Shown: positions 9,818-31,269, counted from the stretch's first letter. The stretch: 64,000 bases of DNA from Oasisia sp. SBJ-2009 (GCA_964017155.1 OZ024857.1:40417716-40481715), one strand, 5' to 3'. A program made the numbers and translations. The notes: a model not told the origin generated them from the letters alone.

Positions 9818-10569
9818 GTAACACCAATTCTTTATACTAATCAGTTCTGCTGGTAAAACAATTATTACAATTGTTGTCACATACACAGCTATGCACGGTT
9901 ATGTTTAAAAAATTAACCGCTTGACCAGTAAAGCATTATATATGTTAATATGCATCTAAATTGTCAGCTTAGTTTTAATATTAATTTGGTTCATATGCCA
10001 GTGGAAGTTGTTGTGCCCCCTAGAATTTATTTCTGAACCTGCTCCTGCGTATGATAGTTTATTTGTCTGCATGAGGTCTTTGCAATAATGGGTGTCCTTG
10101 ATAAATTGTATATTGTTGGAATCGCATGTGGACTAAAGTAAAGACAACATAAAGTAAAAACATTTTATTGAAACTTTTTGACAAGATTGACTACAATATA
10201 ATGGCAAGCACTGCACATGATATATGTATTTATTTTTAATATCACATGCACATCAGATAAAAACAAGCAGTAATAGAAAATTAAGAAAAGGTTGAAAACA
10301 CTACACCCATGGGCAAATTGTTCAAAATCCTGAAACAATTGTTACACAACAAAATCTTGACAATTTACCTAAAATTTTAATGTTTATTCATAATGCACGC
10401 ATTATAGATATTACTGAAACATGCTGTAAATAGATTATTTTTACAGCAGTAGAACTTAAATTGATGTTTTATTAAACATATTTCTCTTGACAAGTTTGCA
10501 TACAAGTTTCAGTTTGGCTTGAATGGCAGACTCATCTGACAAGATTTTATAAATGAGAGCCATGTTAAT
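9818..10569. other. AT-rich sequence, nothing recognised
   Basis: No convincing exon with paired splice sites was found on either strand, and no tandem unit. Confidence 0.4.
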
Positions 10570-10995
10570 TGTCACTTTGTTTCTTGCATAGGTAGATGTG
10601 GATGCACAGAAAATGTCAGGTACCTGGCATGCACTACCATTAAAGAAAGTGAACTCACACAGTAATGCCACCGATATCCAAGCCGATGAAGTTCAGCAAA
10701 GAATGCCGAACCTATCTTATAGTGTTGAGAGAGGTTGACCGAAGGCTCATGCCATATTTGCCAGACCAAGGCACCCGCCGTACTACCACAAACTGCAAAG
10801 TTAATCAGATCTATATTGGTCTCTAGTCAATTTGGGTAACTGACTGGCCTGGAAGTCAGTGCACACACCATCGGTACAGTGGAGACTGTCATGGATGCAA
10901 CACACAACTGAGATCACTCGCTTGATATTCACATGACATTTGATCTGCAGCGTCTTGCACAGCCCATGGTTGTGGAATCTTGTCCGGGATCTTGG
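10570..10995 (-). pseudogene. Possible Cys-rich exon remnant
   Basis: Two overlapping minus-strand frames look protein-like. The upper one (about 10980-10805) has HGLCKTLQIKCHVNIKRVIS followed by four further Cys in about 22 residues. The lower one (about 10820-10660) has NFAVCGSTAGALVWQIWHEP and FFAELHRLGYRWHYC. A shift of frame separates them. The Cys pattern faintly recalls exon 4 of the plus-strand gene just upstream, so a related degenerate sequence in inverted orientation is possible. Weak. Confidence 0.3.
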
Positions 10996-13639
10996 ACAGT
11001 AAAATTATAGCTTATTAACTTTTTGACCTAGTGGTGCTGTTCGGTTTCCTGTTGAGTATTGACCTGAAAAGAAAAGCATATATTCAAACTCAGTAAAAAA
11101 AAACTGGCATCATGGTATTAGAGTTGTCATTATGGAGTGTTCATTGCCATGTAATCAATCAATCTACAGCTGTATAACATAATATTTTATGTATGACCTA
11201 AAGCATTCCATAAAAAAGGCAGCCAGAAATGTTCGGCTACAGCAGCACGTACAGGTTGATATCTAAGCAGGGTTGTAATTCATTAGGTGTGTATTGTCAT
11301 TACATGAAAGTAAAATTACCCTGCTATATTTAATTGTAGGGATAAGGGATGCCTTATATTAGATATTATTATAGAATTATTTGAATACTCTCAAGAATAG
11401 CGCATTCATATTTTCTGTTTTATTTTCAATATACAATTTTGTGTCAGGGTATGTCATGTAATAACTACTAGATATGTTATATTTGACATTTAATGGCTCA
11501 GCTGGAGGTTGTATCCATGTCAAAGTAAATGTTGGAAGTGACAAAATAAGGTGTGATGCCAACAGTATATTTCCTTCACCAAATATTCAAACATGTCTAC
11601 CTTCTTCAGAATGAATAATAATTGATTTCATAAATTGATTTTTGAGTTATTTTTGTATGCTGAATAGTTTTTTAAAGGTGTTGGCCGAAGTCTGTGTGGA
11701 CACTGGACTGGACACACTTAGTATAACATGCATTACACAACTGCAAAGGTTATCCTAGTTTTCCATGTCCAGGATATTATGAAAATGTTAATGAAAGCAA
11801 ATGTGTATTGAAATGGGCATATTAAAATATTTTGAAAATTTATACATTGTTGATTTGATAAAATGTTTAATTCACTTGGAGTGATCAGACGTATCTTCCA
11901 TGCATTTGACCGACACAAGTGATTGCATTAATCTTAGCCCCGCCTCTGCCTCGTCTCACTTGCATTGTAGTGTGGCCCATACTAATATATCATAATTCGA
12001 GTTGTATTATGCATTCATATATTGCTGTGATGAAAAGATAAAGATTAGAACAGCTGTGAATTGAAAGGTATCAGGTATTACATAGACTACAGCCAGGCAT
12101 CACTGACCAAAATGGAAACAAGTGCAAGAATGTTATGTGTAATACTTGCATATGGTGTACACTTGCTAGTAGCTATACAAGCATTTTATGTTCATGTTTA
12201 CATTTTTTATATTGAATAAATTCATCACCATCATGGTTGTCATAAAAATCTAAATTATGTTGCATAAAATATAATGCAAATCAACAACATCCAGCAATCA
12301 TAATAAAATGTGAGTCACAAAACACTGTTTAAATAATTGTGATAACCAACATAATTATTCGTTTGACGTTTTGTTGCACGAGATAACGGATGCTCCCCAA
12401 GATCACCCGGAGCCTAGCTACTAGTACTGCCAATGTTCCGAAGCCAATGATTTATCATTTCGTCCCTAACGTCATCTACACTCTCTAGATATGTACTTTC
12501 GCAATGACACAGCTTATGAACAAGATCCTGCGTAATCAAATTCAATACATATAAAAGTATAAATACATGCTGTATAAGTGTATGTCAGCTATCTGGCGGA
12601 GACTAAGGCTAAGGCCTAACTTAGGCCCTAAGGTGAGGCTAAGCGATGCCGACTGTCAAACTTTAAAAATAATCTAACAAGTTAGAGAATCCGCGCCGAG
12701 TAGGCCTATAATGAAGTTCGCAAGTTGCAGTTCTTGTTGAATTAGCCCACGACTACTCGCCCTGGTTGCTAACTACGATAAAGCACGTAATACATACCTT
12801 CACAGAAGAAACACTTCGGAACGTTCGTCACAACACGCAAAAGCACATGCGGTTTGTTTATTATTGTGCCGTAGGATGCCGATCTCGTTCAGAACACGTG
12901 ACCCAAAAATGGCAGGACGTCTACACCGGCTAATGGTTTCACCAGTTATACCCGGTGTAACGACGATTCTTTTTTCCCGAATAAAAAAAGACAAGTACAC
13001 ATTTTAAAATTAAACTGACTGTGCATACTAGTTAAACTATTGAAACATTGCACATCAGGACATAAAAGAAAATGATTGGCGATGGGCAAAACGAAATGAT
13101 TGGGAACCTTTAAGCAACAATGCCACTACTACGTGGGCTTGACATAGATCAAAGATGGACCTAGCAATTAGAGTCAGATTTAAATGCATAGCCATAGACA
13201 TTGTAATATTTTGATAAATTTATATTGTTTTTATTTATGTCAACAGCACTTTCGGCAATAAAATAGGCTCAGATGTCAGTGTAAATGATTAACAGTAGAT
13301 CATATTTCAATCACTCCCTACTACAAAACTGAATTTGCAGATATTTATTTTATCACAGAGGCTGTTTTATGTGGACATTTCCCCCAAGCAAAGCCAGACA
13401 ACCAAGCCACCTAGTGTTATCGGAATCAATCACAGTGATACCTGTCATTGTTTTGTGAGAATTGTTTGAATATGTATACATTCCACGTTATGTAATAATA
13501 CTTTTGATTAAAATATAGTTATTTATGAATATAATAACTACCTTCACTGGAAAATATAGATTTGTGTTTAAATAATAGTTGCCTAACATGTTTTCGGGTG
13601 CCGAACAGGGAATATCATCAACACATCATTATTTGAAAT
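10996..13639. other. Long AT-rich stretch without recognised genes
   Basis: No frame with splice support, no tRNA-like fold and no clear repeat was found across this ~2.6 kb. A GC-richer patch near 12.6-12.95 kb contains CTAAGG-type short repeats and one very short frame (see rejected items). Confidence 0.4.
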
Positions 13640-13960
13640 TGAATGATTTCAGATCACAAGTTAAAACTTGGCAAATATACACGTATATTAATCATATTAA
13701 AGATCATGTTTTAGCTAATTGCCCACATGGCCAAATCTCCTCTGGCATCAGGACATTTTGTTAACAATTTATATATTCTTGTCATATTTGGATCACAGCC
13801 ACACGTGAATAGTATGCTTAATCTGAAAAGCTTTCTTTTATAGAGAAGGACATATAGGTATAAATTTCAAACCAGGTAATATATATATAGTATGTGATGA
13901 GTGATCAGATTGTATCTGTATTCTGTACCCCGAAACATGAAAAATATAATTCTGGAGTGA
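13640..13960 (+). repeat. Dispersed ~280 bp repeat, copy 2
   Basis: It shares ACAAGTTAAAACTTGGCAAA, GCCCACATGGCCAAATCTCC and TTGTCATATTTGGATCACAG with copies at 4.75 kb (minus) and 14.15 kb (plus). The gap of ~500 bases to the next copy could reflect local tandem duplication. Confidence 0.7.
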
Positions 13961-14149
13961 ACAAACGCCCAACTTTGGGTGCTTGTAACTCTGAAATTAT
14001 CACATAAACAAAACCAAATAAGTTCAGAATCCAGTTTCCCATACAGGAGTTACGTTATGTTGCATATTGTAAAATAGTAACTTCAAATTAATAAAGTTAT
14101 CTGCATTCCAAAATCATGACAAAGATTTATTACAAAAACTCGGAATTTG
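13961..14149. other. Spacer between dispersed repeat copies
   Basis: It contains CATGAAAAATATAATTCTGG and TTGTAACTCTGAAATTATCA. Similar stretches follow the next copy at about 14470-14520, so the duplicated unit probably extends beyond the ~300 bp core. Confidence 0.4.
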
Positions 14150-14460
14150 TAGAAGTTAAATGATATGAGACAAGTTAAAACTTGGCAAAGATATAAATTA
14201 CCACAGTATACGTATGTTAATCATATTAAAAGCTCTTATTGCTGGATAAATGCCCACATGGCCAAACCACCTTTGGTATGAGGGCATTCTTTTAAAAACA
14301 ATTATTTTCTTGTCATATTTGGACCCCAGCCACATGTGTATTCAGCCACATGTGCTTATTCTGATGAGCTTTCTTTTAGAGAGGTATATACTTCAAAACA
14401 GGTAACTTATACGGTATGTGATGAATGTTTATAGTAGTCGTAGATGATGAAAGTTGTAGC
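14150..14460 (+). repeat. Dispersed ~280 bp repeat, copy 3
   Basis: It contains ACAAGTTAAAACTTGGCAAA, GCCCACATGGCCAAACCACC and ATATTTGGACCCCAGCCACA, in the same order and orientation as copy 2. Confidence 0.7.
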
Positions 14461-15284
14461 TGTACCCCAAAACATGAATAATGCTACATTTTTGAGTGTT
14501 TGTAACTCTAAAAATATCATATAAATGCACACAAAAATCAGAATCCAGAAAATTAACATACACATTAAGAAATATATTAGCATTCCAAAATCGTAAAAAC
14601 AAATATTACTGCGGTCGCGATTGCAAAGCCAAAGAAAAGGTGTAACGGACTCTGTACTCAATGAACTATAAGTTTATAACTAATTAGAATTTAACTCTAA
14701 CAGTTTGCGTTTAGCGATCATTTAGATAGCTATATAATTATATTATGTATATATTATACATAGCCATGTGTGAAATTTAATTAAAACTCGAGATGTAACC
14801 TGGGAAGATTTCTGGATATTGGTTGATTTGGCGTGGAATGAAACTATATTGTTTTAATCATAGATCTTAATAGTAACTGAAATATTTTCAAAATATTGCG
14901 CATGGGACAATGTTAAACTACTAACAGCTTAAACACCATTAATGTTCATTTTGGATAGTTTGTAGTGACAATTCTGGAAGAAAATACCAACTATCACCCA
15001 TTGTCATTGACATTGTCATTGGCATTGCCATTGTCATTGATTTGCTTGCTCCAGGACCAGGATAAAATAATATTATTATTTTTAAATATCACCACCTATT
15101 ATTATTATTGTGAAACACAACAGGGGGATAAACTATAGAAATATCCCAATACTAATTCTGCTAATGAGACACTATTTATTTTATCACATACAAATTAATA
15201 ATCATAATGTCTAGATTTGTCATGAAAAGAAAGGCACAGCCCATTAGCACTAATTTTCGGGGTACTATGAACGGTAATCTTATA
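14461..15284. other. AT-rich sequence, short TTGTCATTGACA repeats
   Basis: Near 15000-15050 about six imperfect ATTGTCATTG / ATTGGCATTG units occur. Nothing else was recognised. Confidence 0.4.
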
Positions 15285-15650
15285 CTTAACTCAATACTGG
15301 CCTAAATTATTACGGCCTTTTAAGTTTTAAAACCGTTTGTTCACCTTATTTTGATGTGTATGTATTCGCAATGCGATTCTACATCACTTCTAGTACAAAG
15401 AAGTTAGATTAAACTATTTTAATTTGTGTTTTAGAACAATTTAAACACGCCGAATCGAAAGAAATCGCCTCCGCGGTTCTGGTGCTGTTTAAATTGTTCT
15501 AAAACACAAATTAAAATAGTTTAATCTGAATTCTTTGTACCGGAAGTGATGTAGAATCACATTGCGAACACATACACATCGATATAAGGTTAAAAAACGA
15601 TTTTAAAAGGTCGTAATAATTTAGGCCAGTTAAGTCGATAATCAACATAA
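15285..15650. mobile_element. Foldback element, two ~160 bp inverted arms
   Basis: The left arm (about 15290-15448) and right arm (about 15490-15645) are reverse complements with few mismatches. Matching landmarks include CTGGCCTAAATTATTACG, GATTCTACATCACTTC and AACTATTTTAATTTGTGTTT. The loop of about 40 bases is GC-richer (contains CGCCTCCGCGG). No coding capacity: a MITE/foldback transposon or a large hairpin. The outer ends share ACTTAACT. Confidence 0.8.
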
Positions 15651-15861
15651 ATTTGACATATAATTATAAACAAACACGCCCTCACTTGGCCACCTTGTCA
15701 TATAGACATTATTTACAATAACACTTTAAAAGGTACATGGAATAATCAACCGAATACATAAGTGACATATTCACACTTTAAATTGATGAACAATTGATAA
15801 ATTAATACTAATAGAACACATGTGTATGATTTGCAATGCGCCCTTCGCCGTTTATGTTGAG

Positions 15862-16271
15862 TACGCCCAGAGAAGATCTAACAGAGAAGGGTTACTTCGC
15901 AATTTATAATGGGCCGCCATTTTAGCGCGTGGAGCGCAGCGTCCCAAGCGGACGAATGTGCCGCTTCATTTGCTTGACATTAGACAATGGCAACACCACC
16001 GCCAAATACATCGAAAAGTCGATAAACCGGCTCATTTTGCACGATCTACGGGTGCAACGAGTAAATTGAAGATAAGAGCACATTGTTATGAACTTTTAAT
16101 TATTTTATGCTACCAGGAAATAATCATCATTAAATAATTTTTTTTGTTAAAATGCTCAAACCGATAATATGTTATTGCGAGTAAAACTATCAATAATCAT
16201 TATCAATGAACACTGTTTGATTATTTTTCTAATATGTAAGAATTTGAATATACATGCATACAATAATTATA

Positions 16272-16347
<76 letters not shown>

Positions 16348-16405
16348 GTATACATGTATATTAAAATTGATAAATATTACATATGAAATAATATTAAATT
16401 ATATA

Positions 16406-16463
<58 letters not shown>

Positions 16464-16792
16464 TATAACTATTATTTTTTAAATGTATAATATTATATAT
16501 TAAATTATGTATTTTATATATTGCAAAAACACAATAACTATATAATTATATATATGCTTATATATGCTTATATATATATATATAAGTATATAATTATTGT
16601 GTTTTTGCAATATATATATAATATACAATATATATAATTTAATCCTTTAATATATAATATACATATTATAAATAACAATGACAATGTAATTTATATATAT
16701 ATATGATTTAATGTTATTTAATATATATTTAATAGGTAATATATGTGTATATAATAATTATAAACTTATATATATTTATGTATATATATATA

Positions 16793-16826
<34 letters not shown>

Positions 16827-16923
16827 ATTATATACACATATATTCAATAATATATATAATATGTTAAATATATATCAATAATCTATATATATGTAAATTA
16901 TCATTACCATTTAAAATATATAA

Positions 16924-16963
<40 letters not shown>

Positions 16964-17468
16964 TGTATAATTATTGTGTTTTTGCAATATATAAAACACA
17001 TAATTTAATCATTTATTATATAATATACATGTTATAAATAATAATGATAATGTAATTTATATATATATTATTTAATATTATTTAATATTATTTAATATGA
17101 TTTAATATTATTTAATATGTATTTAATATGTAATATAAATGTGTATACAATAATTATAAACTTATATATATTTATGTATATATATATATATATATACACA
17201 TATATATACATATATATATACATAATAAGTATATAATTATTATATACACATATATTAAATAATATATATATATTAAATATATATATCAATAATCTTAATA
17301 TATATAATATTAAATATATATTAATTTATATACATATATATATATATATAAATTTACATATATTTAATATTATATATATTATATATTATATATTAAGTTT
17401 ATTGATATATATATTTAACATATATATATATTATTTAATATATGTGTATATAATAATTATATACTTAT

Positions 17469-17510
<42 letters not shown>

Positions 17511-17985
17511 AATATATATAAGTTTATAATTATTGTATATATATATATATATATTATCATTAAAAACAAACACAACAATATAAAAATCCAAACAAGTGCT
17601 GACGTGGGTATAGGAAATGGGGGGCTGGGGACGTTGCATGATACCGGCCAAAGTCAGCCACAGGTGTGCAAGCAAGTAAATAACACGCTATACATGTAAT
17701 ATGATGTAAAAAAATGAACTAATAGGCCTATCTAGTGTCTGGATAGTGATAAAAATGTTGCTACGTGCACTAATGCAAGTTTACATGCTTCAGTGTTTAT
17801 GAAGTGCTTCAAGTGCAATTTCAATAACGTATGAATAATTGAACATATAATTTGTACTGCAGTATCATCTGGCAGTCTGCTAACACGGCACATTCGTCCG
17901 CTAGAGGCGCTACTGTCTCAAAATTCAAAATGGAACTGCCGAAGTGACCCTTCTCTGTTAGATCTTCTCTGGTACGCCCATGCCA
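15862..17985. repeat. AT-rich block bounded by inverted ~110 bp ends
   Basis: The left end contains AGAGAAGATCTAACAGAGAA, then GGGTTACTTCG, then AGCGGACGAATGTGCCG. The right end, read on the minus strand, has the same series with small changes. Between them lies ~1.9 kb of (TA)n and nested AT-rich direct and inverted repeats, such as ATATATTTATGTATATAT and TTATTGTGTTTTTGCAATAT in several copies and both directions. It may be one large foldback element or two inverted copies of a short element flanking an expanded AT array. Confidence 0.6.
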
Positions 17986-18880
<895 letters not shown>

Positions 18881-18892
18881 GAGAGATATATA

Positions 18893-19010
18893 TTGGGGGT
18901 GGGGAGGGAGGGATGTAGAGAGGGGAGAGAGAAAGGTGGGAGGAGAGAGAGAAGAAAGACGAGAGGGAACGAGGGAAACGTTGTGTGAAGGAGAGAGTAA
19001 AGAAAAACTG
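18893..19010. repeat. Polypurine tract (G/A)n
   Basis: Almost exclusively G and A for about 100 bases (GGGGTGGGGAGGGAGGGATG, GAGAGAGAGAAGAAAGA). Such strand-asymmetric purine DNA can form triplexes; whether it does anything here is unknown. Confidence 0.8.
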
Positions 19011-19213
19011 CCAGAAAAGGAGACAGCGGCGATACAAAAACAAAAACCCCACCACCCTCAAGACCCGCAGAGCAAAAACTTCTTCTGATGAAAGTCACGA
19101 GAAAAAGACAACGTGTAGAGAGAGTGATAGAGGCCACGACTGAGACACGGATATAATTTTGTCCTGACAAATAACTAGTTAGTTTATCGTAGCTTTATGT
19201 TACGAACGCTCTA

Positions 19214-25515
<6,302 letters not shown>

Positions 25516-25740
25516 TCTTACTCCGTCTCGTCTCACGCAGTAGGGCCTACTGTGCCAAGCCGAGTGAAGCAACCGGTCATAACGGCTCTTCGAACAAGGA
25601 CTGGTGTTGACTGCTGACCCGTGACTTACGCCGAGATTACTTCTCTCGTATGCTGACGTCCACGCCTTTTTATGTTCAATCGTTTACATAGACCATTGAT
25701 CTCTTAGCTACTAATAGATCATGCATTAAAAGACAAAGGT

Positions 25741-25905
25741 GATTATTTATAATTATTTACTTTTATGTATGATGAACTTAAATGAGAAATTACCATTTAT
25801 AATATTCCCACTGCATAGTACTACATGCGTGCATACGTGCATGAGCGCGTGCGTGCGTGCGTGCATGCGTGCGTGCGTGCGTGCATGCGTGTGTGTGTGT
25901 GTGCC
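25741..25905. repeat. (GTGC)n microsatellite and flank
   Basis: GTGCGTGC/GTGCATGC tetranucleotides at about 25828-25902 ending in GTGTGTGTGTG, directly before the start of duplicated segment B. Segment C is preceded by a related but much longer (CATA)n(GT)n array. Confidence 0.85.
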
Positions 25906-26945
25906 TGTGAGGGTGGACAAAGGGATTTGTTTTAATACGTCATGGTTCATATCTCAGCCGTACTGAAATGTTGACATGTGTACTTTATAACTGGGCCGTT
26001 ATAGGGCCTACTATTGCGAAACACCAAGCGTAGTGCATGCTAGCTCACCGAGTCACCATTTGACAACATTCTGATACCGTATGTTTTGCAATAGATATTG
26101 TTCAGTCTGACCAACTTTTAGGCATACGTGTAGGTCTGCACGCAAAACCTATGATAAAGGCAGCGATTCTATTGCTGCAATTGACTCGCTAGAATGACTC
26201 GGCCGAGTCGTAGCGATTTAATCGTTCTGAAAGACACAATTAGTTTACCAAGTGCATTGTAAGACTAGCTTGGCGTCATAAGGTGAAGGCCATTTAAATT
26301 AGAGACGCCTACTTGTCTGTTTACGGGTTACAGAAATGCCGGATAATTGCAGCAGCAGAGACGAGACAAAAGTATGCTATTTTACTATGTGCGATGGCCG
26401 TAATACCACAAATGGACTAGTCTAGGCATGTTTGACGGAGAGTTGAATGTCAACAAAAGTAGATTGTACACCCCAGAATCGGAAATAAAACTGGCCATCG
26501 TACGGGGCTAGACAAATCTGAATTCGTTTCCTATCGAGGGAACGGGGATCGCCCATGGACATCGCAGTTTGATAGCGGAATTTGCATATTCGATAGCTGA
26601 CAAATTAAAGTGTGCTTGCGACGCTTTGGATGTTTGTACTGCTGAAACATGATGTTGATTACTGTTTTGAGTTTAATTTTCAAATTCTTGCTTTGGATAT
26701 GCACACCACATGTAAGGTCATATATACGTGGCAGTCAACGTTACTGGATTATACGATGGCTACGTGACAACAAACGTGTACTGTATGGTAAGCTGCCTAC
26801 TCAATAAGTTTGCAATACTTTAGTCGTACAAGGTTGTTCGCGATACATTTGCACTCTCTCCTGACAAGAGCACCGTCTCATGTGCATCTTTTAAAGAAAA
26901 CATCCACTTACATAAAGTGAGTCGTGCTAATAGATCATGCATTAA
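25906..26945. repeat. NIDO 5' duplication, segment B, exon 1 deleted
   Basis: It begins GTGCCTGTGAGGGTGGACAA, as does segment C. It follows segment A through the intron-side landmarks and the donor region (ACATAAAGTGAGTCGTG). It then jumps to CTAATAGATCATGCATTAAA, which in segment A lies ~390 bases further. Exon 1 and the promoter side are therefore deleted. No intact coding remains. Confidence 0.85.
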
Positions 26946-27129
26946 AAGACAGTAGCGTAGCCACAGGGGGACCAATACATAACTTAGGGTGGTGGGGAAC
27001 GTAGGACCCATAACTGGCTGCCTGATTCATACCCACACACCGCATAGAGGGTAAAAGGATACCTGTGTAAGATTTTCCTTCCAAGTCCTACTCTTTCGCA
27101 AAGACATTTTTCATTATGCAAATAGAATT
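26946..27129. other. Short unassigned sequence after segment B
   Basis: AGTAGCGTAGCCACAGGGGG at the junction resembles old retroposon sequence; nothing firm. Confidence 0.3.
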
Positions 27130-27470
27130 AAGTTAGGAATTCTCAACTTTTGTCGCCTCCTTTTCCCTTCCAATTTCTGGGCATCTACTCACTTTGTCAG
27201 TTTTTCTTCTCCCATTCCTTTCACATGACCAGCCCATGTGAACCTACTCCTCACCAATGTTTTCTTAACATTTTCCTTCACTCCAACCTCCACTCTCAGT
27301 TCATCCATTTTCTCTTATCCGCTCTCTTAAATCTCACGATTCTTCTTACCAGGCTGTTTTCGCAAACCTGGACCTTCTCCTGTTATTTCTCTATTAGTGC
27401 CGTCGTCTCTAGTGCATTCATGCATGCCGGGATAACGTACGGGATGAACACATTTTCTATAGATTGATGT
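27130..27470 (-). mobile_element. LINE reverse transcriptase C-terminal fragment
   Basis: The minus strand encodes KMDELRVEVGVKENVKKTLV, then RSRFTWAGHVKGMGEEKL, a stop, then DAQKLEGKRRRQKLRIP. The GHV ... M ... KRRRQ arrangement is the C-terminal tail of RTE-like and related LINE polymerases. Broken by at least one stop. Confidence 0.65.
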
Positions 27471-27944
27471 GATATGCGTCTATCTCCCATCACCCCTTCG
27501 ACATTCCTCCAAGCGACTTCCCTTGCTGTAAGCCTCATTATAACCAAAGCAAATTATCTAATCGATTTTGCGTTGGGTAAATAACATTTCCTATAGTGAA
27601 TTTTTGAATTGTAATAAACAACAACGTTGCATGTTGTGAAGTTGCCTGTTGAATGCCAATGCCTCATCTTGTTTAATTATTGTTTCATCAGAACAAGTGA
27701 CTGCATGTTGATATTTGTCATGATCTTTGTCAGTAGGTTTGGGAGATGTAACATGACGAATATGGTGGCCGGCTGTAGACCGATATTATCTAGGGGCTAT
27801 GAGTTTGTGTCTCTTTAATAAGGTGTCGTTTCTCTCTTACTTTCTAACTTTGACGCCTTCTGTGAATGGTTTTGCTGAAATGACAGCTACATTGGTCAAT
27901 GAATTTGGTTGTCATTTCGGTATTCATATTAGGCGAGTTTGATT
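27471..27944. other. Unannotated sequence
   Basis: No recognised repeat or gene between the LINE fragment and the tetranucleotide array. Confidence 0.4.
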
Positions 27945-28525
<581 letters not shown>

Positions 28526-28533
28526 CGTACGTG

Positions 28534-29830
28534 CCTGTGAGGGTGGACAAAGGGATTTGTTTAATATGTCATGGTTCAGATCTCAGGCGTACTGAACTGT
28601 TGACACGTATACTTTATAACTGGGCCTTTATACTATTGCGAAACACCAAGCGTAGTGCATGCTAGCTCACCGAGTCACCATCTGACACCATTCTGATACA
28701 ATGTATTTTGCAATAGCCATTGTTCGATCTGACCAACATTTAGGCATACGTGTAAGTCTGCACGCAAAACTTATGATAAAGACTGTGGTTCTATCGCTGG
28801 AATTAACTCGCTCGAATGACTCGGCCGAGTCGCAGCGATTGAATCGTTCTGAAAGACACAATGTGTTTACCGGTCGCATTGGAAGACTAGCTTAATTAGC
28901 GTCATCAGGTGAAGATCGTTTAAATAAGAATGCATGCTTGTCTGTTTACCGGTTACAGAAATTCCGGATAATTGCAGCAGCAGTGACGAGACAAAAGTAT
29001 GCTATTTTACTACGTGCGATGGACGTATTAACGCAAATGGACTTGTCTAGGCATGTTTGGCGGAGAGTTGAATGTCAACAAAAGTAGATTGTACACCCCA
29101 GAATGCGAAATCAGAGAATTCGGACAACTGTTCCTACACCATAATGCCAATCTTTTGATGCAGAATTAGAAACGATAAATTAACCATCGTCCGGGGCTTG
29201 ATAAAACCTGAATTCGCTTCCTATAGCGACACGGGGATCGCCCATGGACATCGCAGTTTGATAGCCGAATTTACATGTTCGATAGCTGACAAATTAAAGT
29301 GTGCTTGCGACGCTTTGGATGTTTGTACTGCTGAAACATAATGTTGATTACTATTTGGAGTTTAATTATCAAATTCTTGCTTTGGATATGCACTCCACGT
29401 TTCCCGGAGGTGTAAGGTCACGTATACGTGGCAGTCACCATTACTGGATTATACGATGTCTACGTGACAACAACCGTGTACTGTATGGTAAGCTGCCTAC
29501 TCAATAAGTTTGAAATATTTTAGTCGTACAAGGTTGTTTGCGACACATTGGCACTCTCTCCTGACAAGAACACCGTGTCATGTGCATCTTTTAAAGAAGA
29601 CATCCACTTGCATACAGTGAGTCGTGGCGCTCATAGAAGTAGGGAAACAGCACAGAAATTGGAATCTTTGCCGTGCTCTTTTAGCGACAAGGAGTGTTGT
29701 TGACCGCTCAACCGTGACTTAAATAATTACACCAATCTCCTGTGCTGACGACTGGCGCCATTCTGATACAGCATATTTTAGATTAGACATTGTTCGGTCT
29801 GCCATGCAAAACCTATTTGACAACACGTAA
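28534..29830. repeat. NIDO 5' duplication, segment C, exon 1 remnant
   Basis: It shares with segment B the start GTGCCTGTGAGGGTGGACAA and with both others GACTCGGCCGAGTCG and the donor region at ~29600. A fragment of exon 1 follows (GAAGTAGGGAAACAGCACAG at 29635-29660). Then it jumps to sequence that in segment A lies beyond the start codon. The splice donor has changed (CATACAGTGAG for CATAAAGTGAG further in), so the copy is not coding. Confidence 0.8.
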
Positions 29831-30024
29831 ATTATGACGTTGTGCGCCGTCCATGATACAGCGATAACAACCCATTCATAGGAAGATTGGCTACGTACTA
29901 GAAATGCATTTACTGGCAAGTTATTATTCACTGTTAGTTCCGTTGCAATGCCGGCAGTACAATGCATCTACCGCAATGAAATGTACCTTACAGGCTTATT
30001 ACCGTCTAATACTGTGTTAGTTAC
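29831..30024. other. Unannotated sequence
   Basis: Short non-repetitive stretch before the trinucleotide array; nothing recognised. Confidence 0.4.
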
Positions 30025-30619
<595 letters not shown>

Positions 30620-30759
30620 AATAATAATAGTTATTACTTATGAAGCGCAATATCCAAATATGCTCAAAGCTACTTATGATGTGTTAAAAATAATAATAAT
30701 TAATACAACTGTAAAATTAACTTTCAGAAAGAAATATAGATATAAATATATGTTACTGC
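30620..30759 (-). mobile_element. Second copy of a LINE 3' end
   Basis: GAAGCGCAATATCCAAATAT ... ACTGTAAAATTAACTTTCAG ... AAATATAGATATA nearly repeats 31270-31410, the 3' end of the adjacent minus-strand LINE, but is cut off by another trinucleotide array. Confidence 0.8.
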
Positions 30760-31265
<506 letters not shown>

Positions 31266-31269
31266 CTAA

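Noticed and set aside
12600..12650. CTAAGG/TTAGGC-like motifs resembling the arthropod telomere repeat
   Set aside because: Only a few scattered copies in both orientations, no tandem array; not evidence of telomeric DNA.
12847..12933. Short plus-strand frame starting MRFVYYCAVGCRSRSEHV, THAP-like C-x3-C start
   Set aside because: Only 28 codons, stops at TAA, no donor site in frame and none of the later THAP residues; likely chance.
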